DNA from: Allobosea sp.
GTDB taxonomy: Bacteria; Pseudomonadota; Alphaproteobacteria; Rhizobiales; Beijerinckiaceae
Length of the DNA stretch: 64,000 nt
Reading direction: 5' to 3'
NCBI RefSeq assembly: GCF_017308015.1
Contig: NZ_JAFKFW010000012.1
Coordinates: 57,790 to 121,789 of the forward strand
Part shown: piece after piece, positions 9,997 through 23,628 of the stretch
How positions within the stretch are numbered: the first letter of the stretch is position 1
Layout: each line of letters opens with the position of its first letter
Position numbers and translations under genes: made by a program
Notes under the pieces: model-generated
Told to the model about the DNA's origin: nothing
Database searches by the model: none
The model's input: the letters and a program-made list of their open reading frames with translations, nothing else

Positions 9997-11055
9997 TCAG
10001 GCGACGCGGCTTGCTGTCTCCACGACATCCTCGGTGACGGTACGGTTGCGGCCGTCGCGCTTTGCCTGCATCAGCGCCTGGTCGGCCCGGTCCACCAGCG
10101 AGCCTGCCGTATCGCCGCGGCGATAGCTGGAGACGCCGAGCGAGATAGTGATGCGGCCGAGATTCTCGTTGGTCGAGCGCTTGATCAATTCGCGGGTCAG
10201 CAATGCCTGGCGCACGGTCTCGGCGCCGAACTTGCCGGCTATCAGATCGGCTTCCGGCAGGATGATGGCGAATTCCTCGCCGCCGAAGCGGGTGATGATC
10301 GCCTTGTCCTTGAACTTGTCCTTCATGGTGCGCGCGACGAGACGCAGCACCTGATCGCCCGTCAGGTGGCCATGGGCATCGTTGAAACGCTTGAAGAAGT
10401 CGATATCGGCCATCACCAGCGCGAAGGGCTCGCGGCGCAAAGTCGCCTGATCGATCGATTTCTGCAGCATCTCCTCGAAATGGCGGCGGTTGGCGAGCCC
10501 GGTCAGCGGATCGGTGAGAGCCTCGGCGCGCGTCGCCTCGAGCGCCTCGCGCAGGTTGCGGATCTCGTTGGAGCTGTTGCGCAGTTCCGCTTCGAGCTGC
10601 GCCTTGCGCGAGACTTCCTCGCGGGTCGACATGACCAGCGCCTCGACCCATTCGCGCAGCTTGTGGCGGTCCGTTGCCGGCGGCACGTCCTCTGACATGG
10701 CGCAGAGGCGGCCGTGATAGATTTCGCTGGAGCCGAGGGCCTTGTCGACCAGCCCCATCATCGCGTCGATCTCGCTGAGCACCTGCAGGCTGGTGCGTTC
10801 GGCCTGGCGGGAGAAGCGTTCCGTGCTGATGAAGCGTTCGTAGAGATTGTCGATATCGGCCGCGCTGACCTGGCCGTCGCTGCCGGTGAGGATCGCGCTC
10901 ATCGCCACGCTGACGGCCGGCATCTCGCCACTGAGATGCGCGTACCAGACTTCGAAGGCGCGGGGATAGCTCGGCGACCCATGCTGGCGCATCGCCGCGA
11001 CGACACGCTCAGCGAGATCGTCAGTGCGGGCGGGAACCGAAACCAGGTCGTCCAT
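9997..11055 (-). CDS. Diguanylate cyclase with GGDEF domain
   Basis: Makes cyclic di-GMP from two GTP. 352 aa from ATG 11055: an N-terminal helical sensory part with no predicted membrane segment, a coiled-coil-like linker (about 140-190), then a complete GGDEF domain with active motif RFGGEEF. The inhibitory RxxD site expected five residues before the motif is not present (KDKA there), so classical product inhibition looks absent. The frame continues 34 codons upstream, but GGAA before ATG 11055 favours the shorter form. It converges on sufA with a 15 bp gap. Confidence 0.93.
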   Translation of the reverse strand: MDDLVSVPARTDDLAERVVAAMRQHGSPSYPRAFEVWYAHLSGEMPAVSVAMSAILTGSDGQVSAADIDNLYERFISTERFSRQAERTSLQVLSEIDAMMGLVDKALGSSEIYHGRLCAMSEDVPPATDRHKLREWVEALVMSTREEVSRKAQLEAELRNSSNEIRNLREALEATRAEALTDPLTGLANRRHFEEMLQKSIDQATLRREPFALVMADIDFFKRFNDAHGHLTGDQVLRLVARTMKDKFKDKAIITRFGGEEFAIILPEADLIAGKFGAETVRQALLTRELIKRSTNENLGRITISLGVSSYRRGDTAGSLVDRADQALMQAKRDGRNRTVTEDVVETASRVA

Positions 11056-11241
11056 GCCATCGCCATTCCGGTATGAAGCCGGCTCGCGGCCTTCGGCCAC
11101 GACAGCTTCGATCGACACAATCGAAGCGGGACATCCTGTCCGTATATACGGCGGCATGCGCCCGTCCGCCGCGAAGGTCGTCCCGTCGCAGCGAGAGGCA
11201 ATCTAGGTTGATGTCGTTAAGAACGGGTTGATGCCGCAACG

Positions 11242-12717
<1,476 letters not shown>

Positions 12718-12879
12718 CGCGTATGGTGCTTCTTCTGGGTCGGTGAAACGCGGCGGGATGACCTGCTCAACCACCACGTTGGCGCGACGACAGTTCCTGC
12801 GCGCCTTCGGACCCGTGTGGAATGCAAAGAAAACGCGGCAAAGTCAATCATCTAGCCTCGAAAGGACTGCTTTAACCTC

Positions 12880-13575
12880 ATGAAGGAGCCGCTCGTTCTC
12901 GTTCCCGGCCTCAGTTGCAACGCCGAACTCTATGCTCCGCAATGGCCTGCGCTGGCCGATGGGCGCCCGATCCTCGTCGCCGATCACGCCCGCGACGACA
13001 CGCTTTTCGCCGTCGCCCAGCGCCTCTTGGCGGCCGCGCCATCACGCTTCGCGCTCTGCGGCCTGTCGATGGGCGGCTATGTCGCGTTCGAGGTCTTGCG
13101 GCAGGCTCCGGAGCGCGTGACGCGGCTCGCCCTGCTCGATACCAGCGCCAAGCCGGCGACGGTGGAGACCAATGGGCCGCGCGAGCAGATGATCGGGTTG
13201 GCCGGGAAGGGTGCCTTTGACAACGTCACGACACTGCTCTGGCAGAAGCTGGTCGCGCCGGCGCGCCTGACCGACGAGCCCTTGCGCCTGCTGGTGCGGC
13301 GGATGGCCGACGAGGTTGGGGCGGATGGTTTCGTTCGCCAGCAGAAGGCGATCATGAAGCGGCCGGATTCGCGGCCGGTTCTGAAAGGGCTGTCGATCCC
13401 GGTTCTGGTGCTGGTCGGGCAGGAGGACGAAATCACGCCCGTCGCGGAGGCGCAGGAGATGGCCGGCCTTGCCGGCAGCGCGGCGCGGCTCGCGATCGTG
13501 CCCGATTGCGGGCATTTGTCGACGCTCGAAGCGCCCGAAGCTGTGACGGCGGAATTGCTGCGCTGGCTTGGCTGA
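12880..13575 (+). CDS. Alpha/beta hydrolase
   Basis: 231 aa alpha/beta hydrolase fold protein. It has the oxyanion-side VLVPGLSCNAE near the start, nucleophile elbow GLSMGG (Ser at about residue 63), acid in VGQEDEITP (about 176) and the catalytic His in PDCGHLSTLE (about 211). No signal peptide, so cytosolic. Substrate unknown. Divergent from the helicase gene and convergent with the small pilin-like gene. Confidence 0.9.
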   Translation: MKEPLVLVPGLSCNAELYAPQWPALADGRPILVADHARDDTLFAVAQRLLAAAPSRFALCGLSMGGYVAFEVLRQAPERVTRLALLDTSAKPATVETNGPREQMIGLAGKGAFDNVTTLLWQKLVAPARLTDEPLRLLVRRMADEVGADGFVRQQKAIMKRPDSRPVLKGLSIPVLVLVGQEDEITPVAEAQEMAGLAGSAARLAIVPDCGHLSTLEAPEAVTAELLRWLG

Positions 13576-13581
13576 TCGCGC

Positions 13582-13842
13582 TCAGCGGGGCAGGGCGCAG
13601 GGGTCGAGCTTCGTCAGGTTGGCCGACTGGCCGATTGAACCCGTGACCATCGGATCGGTCGGCTGGCGCTTCGAGGCCGCGAGGCTGACTGCGGCCATGC
13701 GCTCCTTGTCGAGCGAGGCGGTCTGGCTCGAAAGGAAGTTCGCGGCGATCACCGACAGGAAGGCGATGGCCGCGCCGGCCTTGGCGATATCCGCGGCGAT
13801 GGTGCCGCGATTGTTCTTCCAGAACATCTCGATCAGGCGCAT
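13582..13842 (-). CDS. Small membrane protein, Flp-pilin-like N-terminus
   Basis: 86 aa product from ATG 13842, which has GGAGAG upstream; the frame extends 26 codons further but without a better start. It has the layout of Flp/TadE-type pilins: a short basic start, FWKNNRGTIAADIAKAGAAI, one membrane helix through ANFLSS, then a polar tail. The conserved Glu-Tyr processing pair of true Flp pilins is not seen, so this may be only a pilin-like single-pass protein. No tad genes are nearby. Confidence 0.6.
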   Translation of the reverse strand: MRLIEMFWKNNRGTIAADIAKAGAAIAFLSVIAANFLSSQTASLDKERMAAVSLAASKRQPTDPMVTGSIGQSANLTKLDPCALPR

Positions 13843-13943
13843 GGCGCACTCTCCGCGGCCCGTGACATCACGAGCTTTGCGGCAGCATGCGCCCAGAGCA
13901 GTAAAAGGATGGTTAGCCAAGTCTTGCGGGAATGCCGACGACT

Positions 13944-14885
13944 TTAAGGATTGCCTGTCTTCTCGGCGGTCCGCCCTGCCAGAAGGGCCTGACGCTCCTT
14001 GAACAGCTTGCGCAGGGCGGTGAGCACCGCGGCGACGCCGGGTCTGCGGCGCGATACCTCATGCGAGACCAGGAAGATGTCGTCGCCCGTCTCCTCGGGC
14101 GGCGGCAGGAGCCGGCGCAGGCTCGCATCGGCGTCGCCCATGAAGCAGGGCGCCATCGACAGCGCCCCGGCCGAGCGGATGCTCTCGTAGCGAGCCGCGG
14201 AATCGCCCACGCGCGCCGCGATCGGCCGGCCGGCGGCATAGGTCATGATATAGTCGTCAATCCGCGAGGAGGTTTCGCGGTTGACCGAGATGATCGGTGC
14301 GGTCGCAGGGTCGACGTCGTGGCGGACATAGAGCGCCTGCATCAGGCGACCGACCTTCTGGGCGTAATGGCCGGGCTCGCCCGGAACCCTGGTCATGCGG
14401 AGCGCGATATCGGCCTCGCCGCGGGTCAGGTCGAGCCGGTTGCGTGTGCTGATGATGACGATTTCGACCCCGCCGGCCGCTTGCGAGATCGCGGTCGCGT
14501 TCATCGTCAGGAGCAGGCTGATCGAGGTTGTTGCGGTGATGCGGACCGGCGCATTGGCCTGCGGGCGGGCTGCGTCGGCGCGGATCGCGAAGCGCCTCGC
14601 GGCGGTCTCGACGAGGGCGGCCTCCGCGGCGAGTTCGGTGCCGATCAAGGTCGGCACGAGCCGGTTGGCCTCGCGCGTGAAAAGCTGCAGACCGAGTTCG
14701 GATTCAAGGCCCTTCAGCCGGCGCGCGACGGTCGCTTCGCTCAGGCCTAGCTGCGCCGCCGCCATGGCCATCGACCCGCCGACGGCGATGGCGTTGAAGA
14801 TCCGGATGTCGTCCCAGGACGCCTGTCCGGCCGGCGATGCCAGCTCACCGTCGCGTCGAGATGAAGGGGAAGCAGGCTCGCCCAT
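13944..14885 (-). CDS. LysR family transcriptional regulator
   Basis: 313 aa LysR-type regulator. After about 23 variable residues comes the winged helix-turn-helix (FNAIAVGGSMAMAAAQLGLS and EATVARRLKGLESELGLQLF), then a LysR substrate-binding domain. Target genes are unclear: the neighbour upstream is parE on the same strand, and no divergent operon of the usual LysR kind adjoins it. Confidence 0.93.
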   Translation of the reverse strand: MGEPASPSSRRDGELASPAGQASWDDIRIFNAIAVGGSMAMAAAQLGLSEATVARRLKGLESELGLQLFTREANRLVPTLIGTELAAEAALVETAARRFAIRADAARPQANAPVRITATTSISLLLTMNATAISQAAGGVEIVIISTRNRLDLTRGEADIALRMTRVPGEPGHYAQKVGRLMQALYVRHDVDPATAPIISVNRETSSRIDDYIMTYAAGRPIAARVGDSAARYESIRSAGALSMAPCFMGDADASLRRLLPPPEETGDDIFLVSHEVSRRRPGVAAVLTALRKLFKERQALLAGRTAEKTGNP

Positions 14886-15013
14886 GCCGTCAGCGGCCAG
14901 TCCCAGGTGGAGCGGTGTCGACGGTCATGGCGGTCCGGGATGTGGGGAGGGTTCGACATGTGCGAACCCTGCCGGGAAACGTTGCGCCGGGCAGCCCGCC
15001 CGGCCTGGGCCCC

Positions 15014-15035
15014 AGCCCTGCAAACATGCAGGGCT
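15014..15035 (-). terminator. Stem-loop after parE, possible terminator
   Basis: Perfect 9 bp inverted repeat AGCCCTGCA / TGCAGGGCT with a 4-base loop, 6 bases beyond the parE stop. There is no U-tract on the minus strand, so it may act as an mRNA-stabilising 3' hairpin or an imperfect terminator rather than a full intrinsic one. Confidence 0.4.
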
Positions 15036-15041
15036 CGACGC

Positions 15042-17123
<2,082 letters not shown>

Positions 17124-17404
17124 TGCTACCAAATGCTTCCTGATTCGCGACTGTGAACTCTAGCGCATCGCGGGCCGCAATGCCCTGTCAGGAGCGCTTA
17201 TAGACACCTCATCCGCATATCGGAACCGCCGCGTCGCCCGCGGCGTCACGCATGTCGCATCACTGTCGCCGGCGTGACCGAGAACGAAGGGGAACAGAGC
17301 CGTTCAGGCCACGTTAACCATCGGTGCCGAGGATGATCGGTGCGATCTGGCCTATGCGGATTTCCGCAATGCGCTATGATCGGCCCACTGGGGGGGAGAA
17401 GGCC

Positions 17405-17602
17405 GTGGCGTCGCGTCAGTCAGTGCCGATTGCGGGTATCGCGGGCTTGCAGCGTACTGCGCGCCTCGCCGGCGAATCTTTCGGTCATGAGGATGTCATT
17501 GGCGCGCCCCTGGCGATGAGCGATCCGCATGGTTCGCGCTGGCTCTGGTGGCTGGCGGCAATTGCCGCTTCGGCCGGGCTGGCGGTCCTGCACTTCTCCT
17601 GA
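17405..17602 (+). CDS. Small hypothetical protein with a C-terminal membrane helix
   Basis: 65 aa open frame starting at GTG 17405, preceded by GGGGGGAGAAGG, a near-ideal ribosome-binding site. The frame is open back to an ATG at 17324, but those starts lack such a site. The C-terminus WLWWLAAIAASAGLAVLHF looks like a tail anchor. No family recognised. It lies between parE (divergent) and the polysaccharide cassette; expression is inferred only from the start signal. Confidence 0.5.
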   Translation: MASRQSVPIAGIAGLQRTARLAGESFGHEDVIGAPLAMSDPHGSRWLWWLAAIAASAGLAVLHFS

Positions 17603-17671
17603 CGAATCCCTCGGCCGCGCAGAAATATCAACCTTTATGCCCTAGGGCCGATGGCTGAAGGGAGAGGTTGA

Positions 17672-17848
17672 ATGCATCCCGGCATCGGTTTCGACGCAAC
17701 CGGCCTCAGGCCTGACGGATCAAAATTCGGGGCCGAAACGTGGAAACCCCGTTTCGATCTCATCCGGTGCTCGAACGAGGAGATGGGCGGCCATCTGGCC
17801 GCAGGTAGGTTGCGTGGTTCTGCCGTCGTAGGCGGAGCGGCCGCCTGA
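17672..17848 (+). CDS. Small protein coupled to the flippase gene
   Basis: 58-codon open frame beginning MHPGIGFDATGLRPDG, with GGGAGAGG 4 bases before its ATG. Its TGA overlaps the flippase ATG (TGATG at 17846-17850), the usual arrangement for translational coupling. No signal peptide or membrane helix; the middle is mildly charged and the end is Gly/Ala-rich. I do not recognise a family. It could be a genuine small protein or a leader peptide controlling the flippase. Confidence 0.5.
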   Translation: MHPGIGFDATGLRPDGSKFGAETWKPRFDLIRCSNEEMGGHLAAGRLRGSAVVGGAAA

Positions 17849-19227
17849 TGGCCAAGATCGCCGCTTTGGGGGCCTATCTCTATCAGTCGCTCCTCGCCTT
17901 CGGCCTGCTCATCGTCGTTTCCCATCTGCTGCCGGCTTCGGACTACGTCGCCTATTCCCTTTTCGTCGCCATCGTCCAGTTTGCGGACATCGTCTGCTTT
18001 CAATGGATACGCGCAGCCTCCACCCGGTTCTATCCCGGACCGGACGAGGCGAGCGAAAAAGCCGAGCGCGGCGTCATCATGGCCGAACTCACCGGCAGCG
18101 CCGGCATCTGCCTGCTCGGAGCCTTCCTCGCGCCGCTCTTCGGCGCCCCCGTCTGGCTGGGGCTGATCGGCGCGCTGGCGGCGATCCTGCAGGGGGCGGG
18201 AGAATTGCACCTGACGATGCTGCGCTTCCGCCAGGAGTTCAGGCTGTTCTCCTGGCTCCAGGGCGCACGCGCGACGATCCTAGCGGCGGCGACGATCACC
18301 GGGGCTGCGATCCGGCCCGATCTCGCCCATGTGCTGGCCGGCGTGCTCGCGGGCAATCTGATCTACTGCGTCATCGCCTGGGCGCTGTCGCGCCGGGTGC
18401 TTCCGCTTTCGGTCCGCTGGCAGAGCGATATCGCCAGGCGCAATCTGGTCTATGGCGGGGTTTCCGCCGGGGCCGGAGTCGCGACCTTGCTGGTGCCGCT
18501 CGCTCTCAAGACCATTTTCCTGAGCACATTGGGGGCTGCTGCTGCGGGGCCGATGCTGGCTCTCGATCTGCTCCAGCGGCCCTTCGTGATGATCATGTCG
18601 TCGCTCCAGGCGATCCGCTTTCCGGAGCTGGTGGCATTGTTTGATCGCCAGGGCGATTCCGAGGCGTTCCGGACCGAACTCGGCCGGTTTTATGCGCTTG
18701 TCGTCGGATTCTCCCTCATCGGCGCCGCCGGAATGGTCGCGCTGCTGGACCTCGCCGCCCGGGTGGTCATCCCGACGGGGCTGCAGGAATCCTTCCTGCG
18801 GACGGCACCTTTCGTCATGTTGCTGGCGCTGTTGCGCGCCCTCGTTCAGAACATGCTGCCGACGCCAGCGCATCTCCAGCGGCGCCTGCCCGCCATTCTC
18901 GGGCTCGCGGCCCTCGACTGCATCCTGACATGTGCCGGCGCCCTCGTCGCGGCGCTGCTCATCCCCGGCTCCGACAGGGCGATCGCCGCGGGAACGGCCG
19001 CGGGTGCTGCCGCCGCCCTGGCGCTCGGACTGGTGGTTCTTCGTCGGCATTCCTTTGCGATGCCTTGGCCGCCGGTTCTGCTCTCGGGCGCGGCGCTGGC
19101 GCTGTCATGGCTGAGCGTCCGCTGGTTCGCCGGCAATCTATGGCTGGCGACGGGTACGGCGCTTGCCGCAGCTCTGCTCCTCAGCGCTCGCCCGGCCCTT
19201 ACCCTCGTCCGCTGGATCGCGCGTTGA
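17848..19227 (+). CDS. Polysaccharide flippase-like membrane protein (MATE/Wzx type)
   Basis: 459 aa protein made mostly of hydrophobic helices (about 12 in even spacing), starting KIAALGAYLYQSLLAFGLLI. This matches lipid-linked oligosaccharide flippases of the MATE/MOP superfamily, which move glycan units across the inner membrane. The glycosyltransferases directly downstream (7 bp and then 12 bp gaps) support a surface-glycan role. Start overlaps the stop of the small frame upstream. Confidence 0.82.
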   Translation: MAKIAALGAYLYQSLLAFGLLIVVSHLLPASDYVAYSLFVAIVQFADIVCFQWIRAASTRFYPGPDEASEKAERGVIMAELTGSAGICLLGAFLAPLFGAPVWLGLIGALAAILQGAGELHLTMLRFRQEFRLFSWLQGARATILAAATITGAAIRPDLAHVLAGVLAGNLIYCVIAWALSRRVLPLSVRWQSDIARRNLVYGGVSAGAGVATLLVPLALKTIFLSTLGAAAAGPMLALDLLQRPFVMIMSSLQAIRFPELVALFDRQGDSEAFRTELGRFYALVVGFSLIGAAGMVALLDLAARVVIPTGLQESFLRTAPFVMLLALLRALVQNMLPTPAHLQRRLPAILGLAALDCILTCAGALVAALLIPGSDRAIAAGTAAGAAAALALGLVVLRRHSFAMPWPPVLLSGAALALSWLSVRWFAGNLWLATGTALAAALLLSARPALTLVRWIAR

Positions 19228-19233
19228 GGCCTT

Positions 19234-20139
19234 ATGATCGATACCCCTGCCAATAAGCCCTTCACCATCGTCGTCGGCATACCGACCCTCGGCCGTCGCG
19301 AGGTCCTGCGGGAGACGCTGTCGCAACTCGAAAAGCAGGAGCGGCGCCCGGACCGCATTCTGATCTGCCCGGTTCGCGGCGATGACGTCGATTGGGAACA
19401 TGCCGGCGCTCTCGCGATCCCGGTGGAGCGGATCGAAGGTCCGCAAGGCTCGTGTGCCCAGCGTAACGCCATTCTCGACGCCGTCGGCGATGCGGATGCG
19501 ATTCTGTTCCTGGACGACGACTATGTCCTGGCCGATGGCTTCATCGCCGAGGTCGAGCGCTTGTTCCTGCAATACCCCGATATCGCCGCCGTGACGGCGC
19601 ACACAGTCGTTGACGGCGTTCGCGGCCCGGGGATCGACATGCCGGAGGTGCTTGCGATCCTGGCGAAAGATCAGCCGCCCGAAATGGGGCATTTATCGCC
19701 CGTAGACGTCGCTCCGAGCGGGGATTCGGCGTTCCGGATCGCAGCGATCAGGCAGGCTGGCGCGCGTTTCGACGAGAACCTGCCGCTTTATGCGTGGTGC
19801 GAGGATGTCGATTTCTCCGGCCAGTTCAGGGGGCAGGGCCGGATCGTTCTGTCCACCGCGCTGCGCGGCGTGCACCGCGGCGTCAAGCGCGGCCGCACCT
19901 CGGGCCTGCGCTTCGGCTATTCGCAGATCGCCAACCCGATCTATGTTGTGCGCAAGGGTACGATGCGCCGGTCGCGGGCCGTTCGTTTCGTGGTCGGCAA
20001 TCTCGCGGCCAATCTTCTCGGCAGCCTGTGGCCGCAGGGTTTCATCGACCGGCGCGGCCGGCTGAAGGGCAATCTGCTTGCGCTTTGGGATCTGGTTCGC
20101 GGGCGGCTCGCTCCGCAGCGCATTCTGACTCTGGGCTGA
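19234..20139 (+). CDS. Glycosyltransferase family 2
   Basis: 301 aa GT-A fold enzyme. Features: nucleotide-binding start FTIVVGIPTLGRREVLRETL, the GPQGSCAQRNAILD segment, and the metal-binding DXD-like motif in AILFLDDDYVLADGF (about residue 92). A later CEDVDFSGQF matches the acceptor-site ED motif. It probably adds a sugar to a surface glycan made by this cassette; donor and acceptor are unknown. Confidence 0.9.
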   Translation: MIDTPANKPFTIVVGIPTLGRREVLRETLSQLEKQERRPDRILICPVRGDDVDWEHAGALAIPVERIEGPQGSCAQRNAILDAVGDADAILFLDDDYVLADGFIAEVERLFLQYPDIAAVTAHTVVDGVRGPGIDMPEVLAILAKDQPPEMGHLSPVDVAPSGDSAFRIAAIRQAGARFDENLPLYAWCEDVDFSGQFRGQGRIVLSTALRGVHRGVKRGRTSGLRFGYSQIANPIYVVRKGTMRRSRAVRFVVGNLAANLLGSLWPQGFIDRRGRLKGNLLALWDLVRGRLAPQRILTLG

Positions 20140-20151
20140 GGACAGGATCTC

Positions 20152-21369
20152 ATGCGCGCAGTCATCATCAGCGATTTCGGCTCTGTGAACGGCGGTGCCG
20201 CGAAGGTCGCGATCGAGAGCGCGCGCGGGCTGGCCGAAGCCGGGGTCGAGATCGTCTTTGCCTGCGCAATCGGCCCGATTTCCGATCGGCTCAACCATCC
20301 GCTGATCAGCGTCGAACAATTCGCCGGGGAGGAGATCTGGCAGGTCGGCAGCAGGATCGCCGCGGTGCGCCAAGGCATCTGGAACGCCCCCGCCCATCGC
20401 TTCCTGACGGAGCTTCTGGCTCGGCAGCCGCGCCGTGACACGCTCGTGCATCTGCATCAGTGGACCAAGGCTTTTAGCCCGGCGGCGATCGCGGCTGCCG
20501 GCAAAAGCGGGCTGCCGGTCGCGATCACGATGCACGACTATTTCTCTTTCTGTCCGGTCGGCGGCTATTTCGACTTCAACGCCAACAGGCCCTGCCGGAA
20601 GAAGCCGATGTCCGCCGGCTGTATAGCCCGCAACTGCGACCGGACTTCTTATGTCCACAAGCTCGTTCGGGTGGCGCGGCAATGGCGCTCCGACATGGCA
20701 ATGACCGATCTCGCCACGCCGCTCTTCATTCATGTCAGCGATTTCGCTCGCCGCTTCGCCGAGCCGTTCCTGCCGAAGCAGGCGCGCCATGCCGTCGTCG
20801 AAAACATGATGGAAGCGCCCAAGCGCGCTCCCGTCGACGTCGCGGCCAATCGACACGCTCTGTTCCTCGGACGCTTCACCCAGGAGAAGGCTGGCGACGT
20901 GCTGGCGCGGGCCGCGGCGGCGAGCGGCATGCCCGTTCGCTTCGTCGGCGAAGGGCCTCTTGCCGGCGAGATCGCGCAGATCAACCCGCAAGCCGAGATC
21001 CGCGGCTGGGTACCGGCGGAACACGTCTTCGACGAGATCGCGCAGGCGCGCTGCCTGGTGCTGCCTTCGCTCTGGTACGAGCCCGGGCCGCTGGTGATCG
21101 CCGAGGCGCGCGCTCTCGGCGTACCGGTCGTGCTGGCGCGAACCACGGGGCCGGCGAGCTGGGTCGTCGACGGCGAGGACGGCATCCTCGTCGAGGGCGG
21201 GGATGTCGAGGGGCTGTCGGCCGCTCTGGGCTCGCTGACGGACGATGCCCGCGCGCGGGCTATGGGGGCCTTGGCCTATCGCCGTTATTGGGCCGATCCC
21301 CTGACGACGGCCCGGCATGTCCAGCGCACGGTCGAGAGCTATCGCGGCCTGCTCGGACGAGAGCGATGA
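20152..21369 (+). CDS. Glycosyltransferase family 4-like
   Basis: 405 aa GT-B enzyme: N-terminal Gly-rich loop SDFGSVNGGAAKVAIESARG, a catalytic HDYFSFCPVGGYFDF segment with several cysteines after it, and the C-terminal donor site with LPSLWYEPGPLVIAEARALG, the EX7E pattern of GT4. An AGGAT site precedes ATG 20152. Last gene of the flippase-GT2-GT4 unit, which runs towards glnA on the other strand. Confidence 0.9.
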   Translation: MRAVIISDFGSVNGGAAKVAIESARGLAEAGVEIVFACAIGPISDRLNHPLISVEQFAGEEIWQVGSRIAAVRQGIWNAPAHRFLTELLARQPRRDTLVHLHQWTKAFSPAAIAAAGKSGLPVAITMHDYFSFCPVGGYFDFNANRPCRKKPMSAGCIARNCDRTSYVHKLVRVARQWRSDMAMTDLATPLFIHVSDFARRFAEPFLPKQARHAVVENMMEAPKRAPVDVAANRHALFLGRFTQEKAGDVLARAAAASGMPVRFVGEGPLAGEIAQINPQAEIRGWVPAEHVFDEIAQARCLVLPSLWYEPGPLVIAEARALGVPVVLARTTGPASWVVDGEDGILVEGGDVEGLSAALGSLTDDARARAMGALAYRRYWADPLTTARHVQRTVESYRGLLGRER

Positions 21370-21420
21370 CGGCGAGGCCGAGAACCGCCGATCTGTAAGA
21401 ATCCGCGCCGCGAGGCCGAC

Positions 21421-21448
21421 AAAAAACCGGGGCGTTGCCGCCCCGGTT
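21421..21448 (-). terminator. Rho-independent terminator of glnA
   Basis: Perfect 10 bp GC-rich stem (AACCGGGGCG / CGCCCCGGTT) with a 4-base loop at 21435-21438, followed on the minus strand by six T residues (overlapping the base of the stem). It lies 58 bases past the glnA stop. On the plus strand no T-run follows, so it mainly serves glnA. Confidence 0.88.
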
Positions 21449-21506
21449 CGAAGTGGGCTGAGGGGCGCCACGGTCAGGAGGAAATCCTGTCCGGGCGGAA
21501 CCCTGC

Positions 21507-22916
21507 TCAGTACGAATAGTACATCGCGAACTCGACCGGGTGCGGCGTCATCTCGAAGCGAGCCACATCCTGCATCTTGAGCTCGATGTAGCTCTCGATG
21601 AAGTCCTCGGTGAAGACGCCGCCGGCCTTGAGGAAGGCGTTGTCCTTCTTGAGCGCCTCCAGCGCCTCGCGCAGCGAGCCGCAGACGGTCGGGATCTTCT
21701 TCAGCTCGCGCGGCGGCAGGTCGTAGAGGTCCTTGTCCATCGCCGGGCCGGGATCGATCTTGTTCACGATGCCGTCGAGGCCGGCCATCATCAGGGCCGA
21801 GAAGGCGAGATAGGGGTTCGCCATCGGATCGGGGAAGCGGACCTCGACGCGCTTGGCCTTCGGCGAAGTCGTCCACGGAATACGGCAGGAGGCCGAGCGG
21901 TTGCGCGCCGAATAGGCGAGCAGCACCGGAGCCTCATAGCCCGGGACGAGGCGCTTGTAGGAGTTGGTCGAGGGGTTGGTGAAGGCGTTCAGCGCCTTGG
22001 CGTGCTTGATGATGCCGCCGATGTACCAGAGGCACTCCTGCGACAGATCGGCGTATTTGTTGCCTGCGAAGAGCGGCTTGCCGTTCTTCCAGATCGACTG
22101 GTGGACGTGCATGCCCGAGCCGTTGTCGCCATAGACCGGCTTCGGCATGAAGGTCGCGGTCTTGCCGTAGCTCTGGGCGACGTTGTGGATGCAGTACTTG
22201 TAGGTCTGCATCAGGTCGGCGGTCTTCACCAGCGTGTCGAACTTCATGCCGAGCTCGTGCTGGGCCGAGGCGACCTCGTGGTGATGCTTCTCGACGGCGA
22301 CGCCCATCGAGGCCATGGCCGCGAGCATCTCGCCGCGCATGTCCTGCGCCGAATCCTGGGGCGGGACCGGGAAGTAGCCGCCCTTGGTGGCGATGCGGTG
22401 GCCGAGATTGCCGCCCTCGTAGTCGGTCATGCCGTTGGTCGGCAGTTCGGCTGCGTCGAGGCGGAAGCCGGTATTGTACGGATCGGCCGCGATCTTGACG
22501 TCGTCGAAGATGAAGAATTCGGCCTCGGGGCCGACATAGACGGTGTCGCCGATGCCGGTCGACTTCAGATAGGCCTCGGCCTTCTTGGCGATGCCGCGCG
22601 GATCGCGGCTATACGGCTCGCCGGTGCCGGGCTCGAGCACGTCGCAGTTGATGACCATGGTCGCGGCCGAGAAGAACGGGTCCATCACGGCGGTGGTCGG
22701 GTCCGGCATCAGCAGCATGTCGGACTCGTTGATGGCCTTCCAGCCGGCGATCGACGAGCCGTCGAACATCGTGCCCTCGGCGAAGATGTCCTCGTCGATG
22801 ATGCTGACGTCGAAGGTCCAGTGCTGCCACTTGCCGCGCGGGTCGGTGAAGCGGAAGTCGACGTATTTGACGTCGTTGTCCTTGATCGCCTTGAGGACAT
22901 CCTTGGCGCTTTTCAT
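21507..22916 (-). CDS. glnA: Glutamine synthetase type I
   Basis: Cytosolic dodecameric enzyme that joins ammonia to glutamate using ATP. 469 aa, typical of GS-I. It contains [18 protein letters not shown], the [10 protein letters not shown] metal-site strand, the [19 protein letters not shown] active-site segment, and the adenylylation site region [13 protein letters not shown], where the tyrosine is modified by GlnE. It follows glnB with a 94 bp gap, the usual rhizobial glnBA order, and would be controlled by PII and NtrC, whose genes are 18 kb away. Confidence 0.98.
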   Translation of the reverse strand: MKSAKDVLKAIKDNDVKYVDFRFTDPRGKWQHWTFDVSIIDEDIFAEGTMFDGSSIAGWKAINESDMLLMPDPTTAVMDPFFSAATMVINCDVLEPGTGEPYSRDPRGIAKKAEAYLKSTGIGDTVYVGPEAEFFIFDDVKIAADPYNTGFRLDAAELPTNGMTDYEGGNLGHRIATKGGYFPVPPQDSAQDMRGEMLAAMASMGVAVEKHHHEVASAQHELGMKFDTLVKTADLMQTYKYCIHNVAQSYGKTATFMPKPVYGDNGSGMHVHQSIWKNGKPLFAGNKYADLSQECLWYIGGIIKHAKALNAFTNPSTNSYKRLVPGYEAPVLLAYSARNRSASCRIPWTTSPKAKRVEVRFPDPMANPYLAFSALMMAGLDGIVNKIDPGPAMDKDLYDLPPRELKKIPTVCGSLREALEALKKDNAFLKAGGVFTEDFIESYIELKMQDVARFEMTPHPVEFAMYYSY

Positions 22917-23010
22917 TTCAGCAATTCCTCTTGCCAGCCATGTTCACATTGACGCTGCCGCAGCCGGCTCCCGCCGGCCTGCGGTTCGTTATCCGATGAC
23001 GGGGAAACCC

Positions 23011-23466
<456 letters not shown>

Positions 23467-23628
23467 TCATAGCATTGGCGCCGACGCCCCGCCATGCGGC
23501 AGCGCCCGCCCGGACGCCCGGCGAACGAGCAAAAAACAGCACAAAAATTGAGCATCTGCGCATCCGTTGATCATAGGCGGCATTCCGCCGCAACTTGCGG
23601 CCCGCAAGGTACCGCCCGAAGATGCGGC

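Noticed and set aside
22921-22936. TGGC...TTGC pattern on the minus strand just before glnA, resembling a sigma-54 promoter
   Set aside because: The GG-to-GC spacing is 11 rather than 10 bases and the stretch contains the glnA ribosome-binding site, too close to the start codon to be a promoter.
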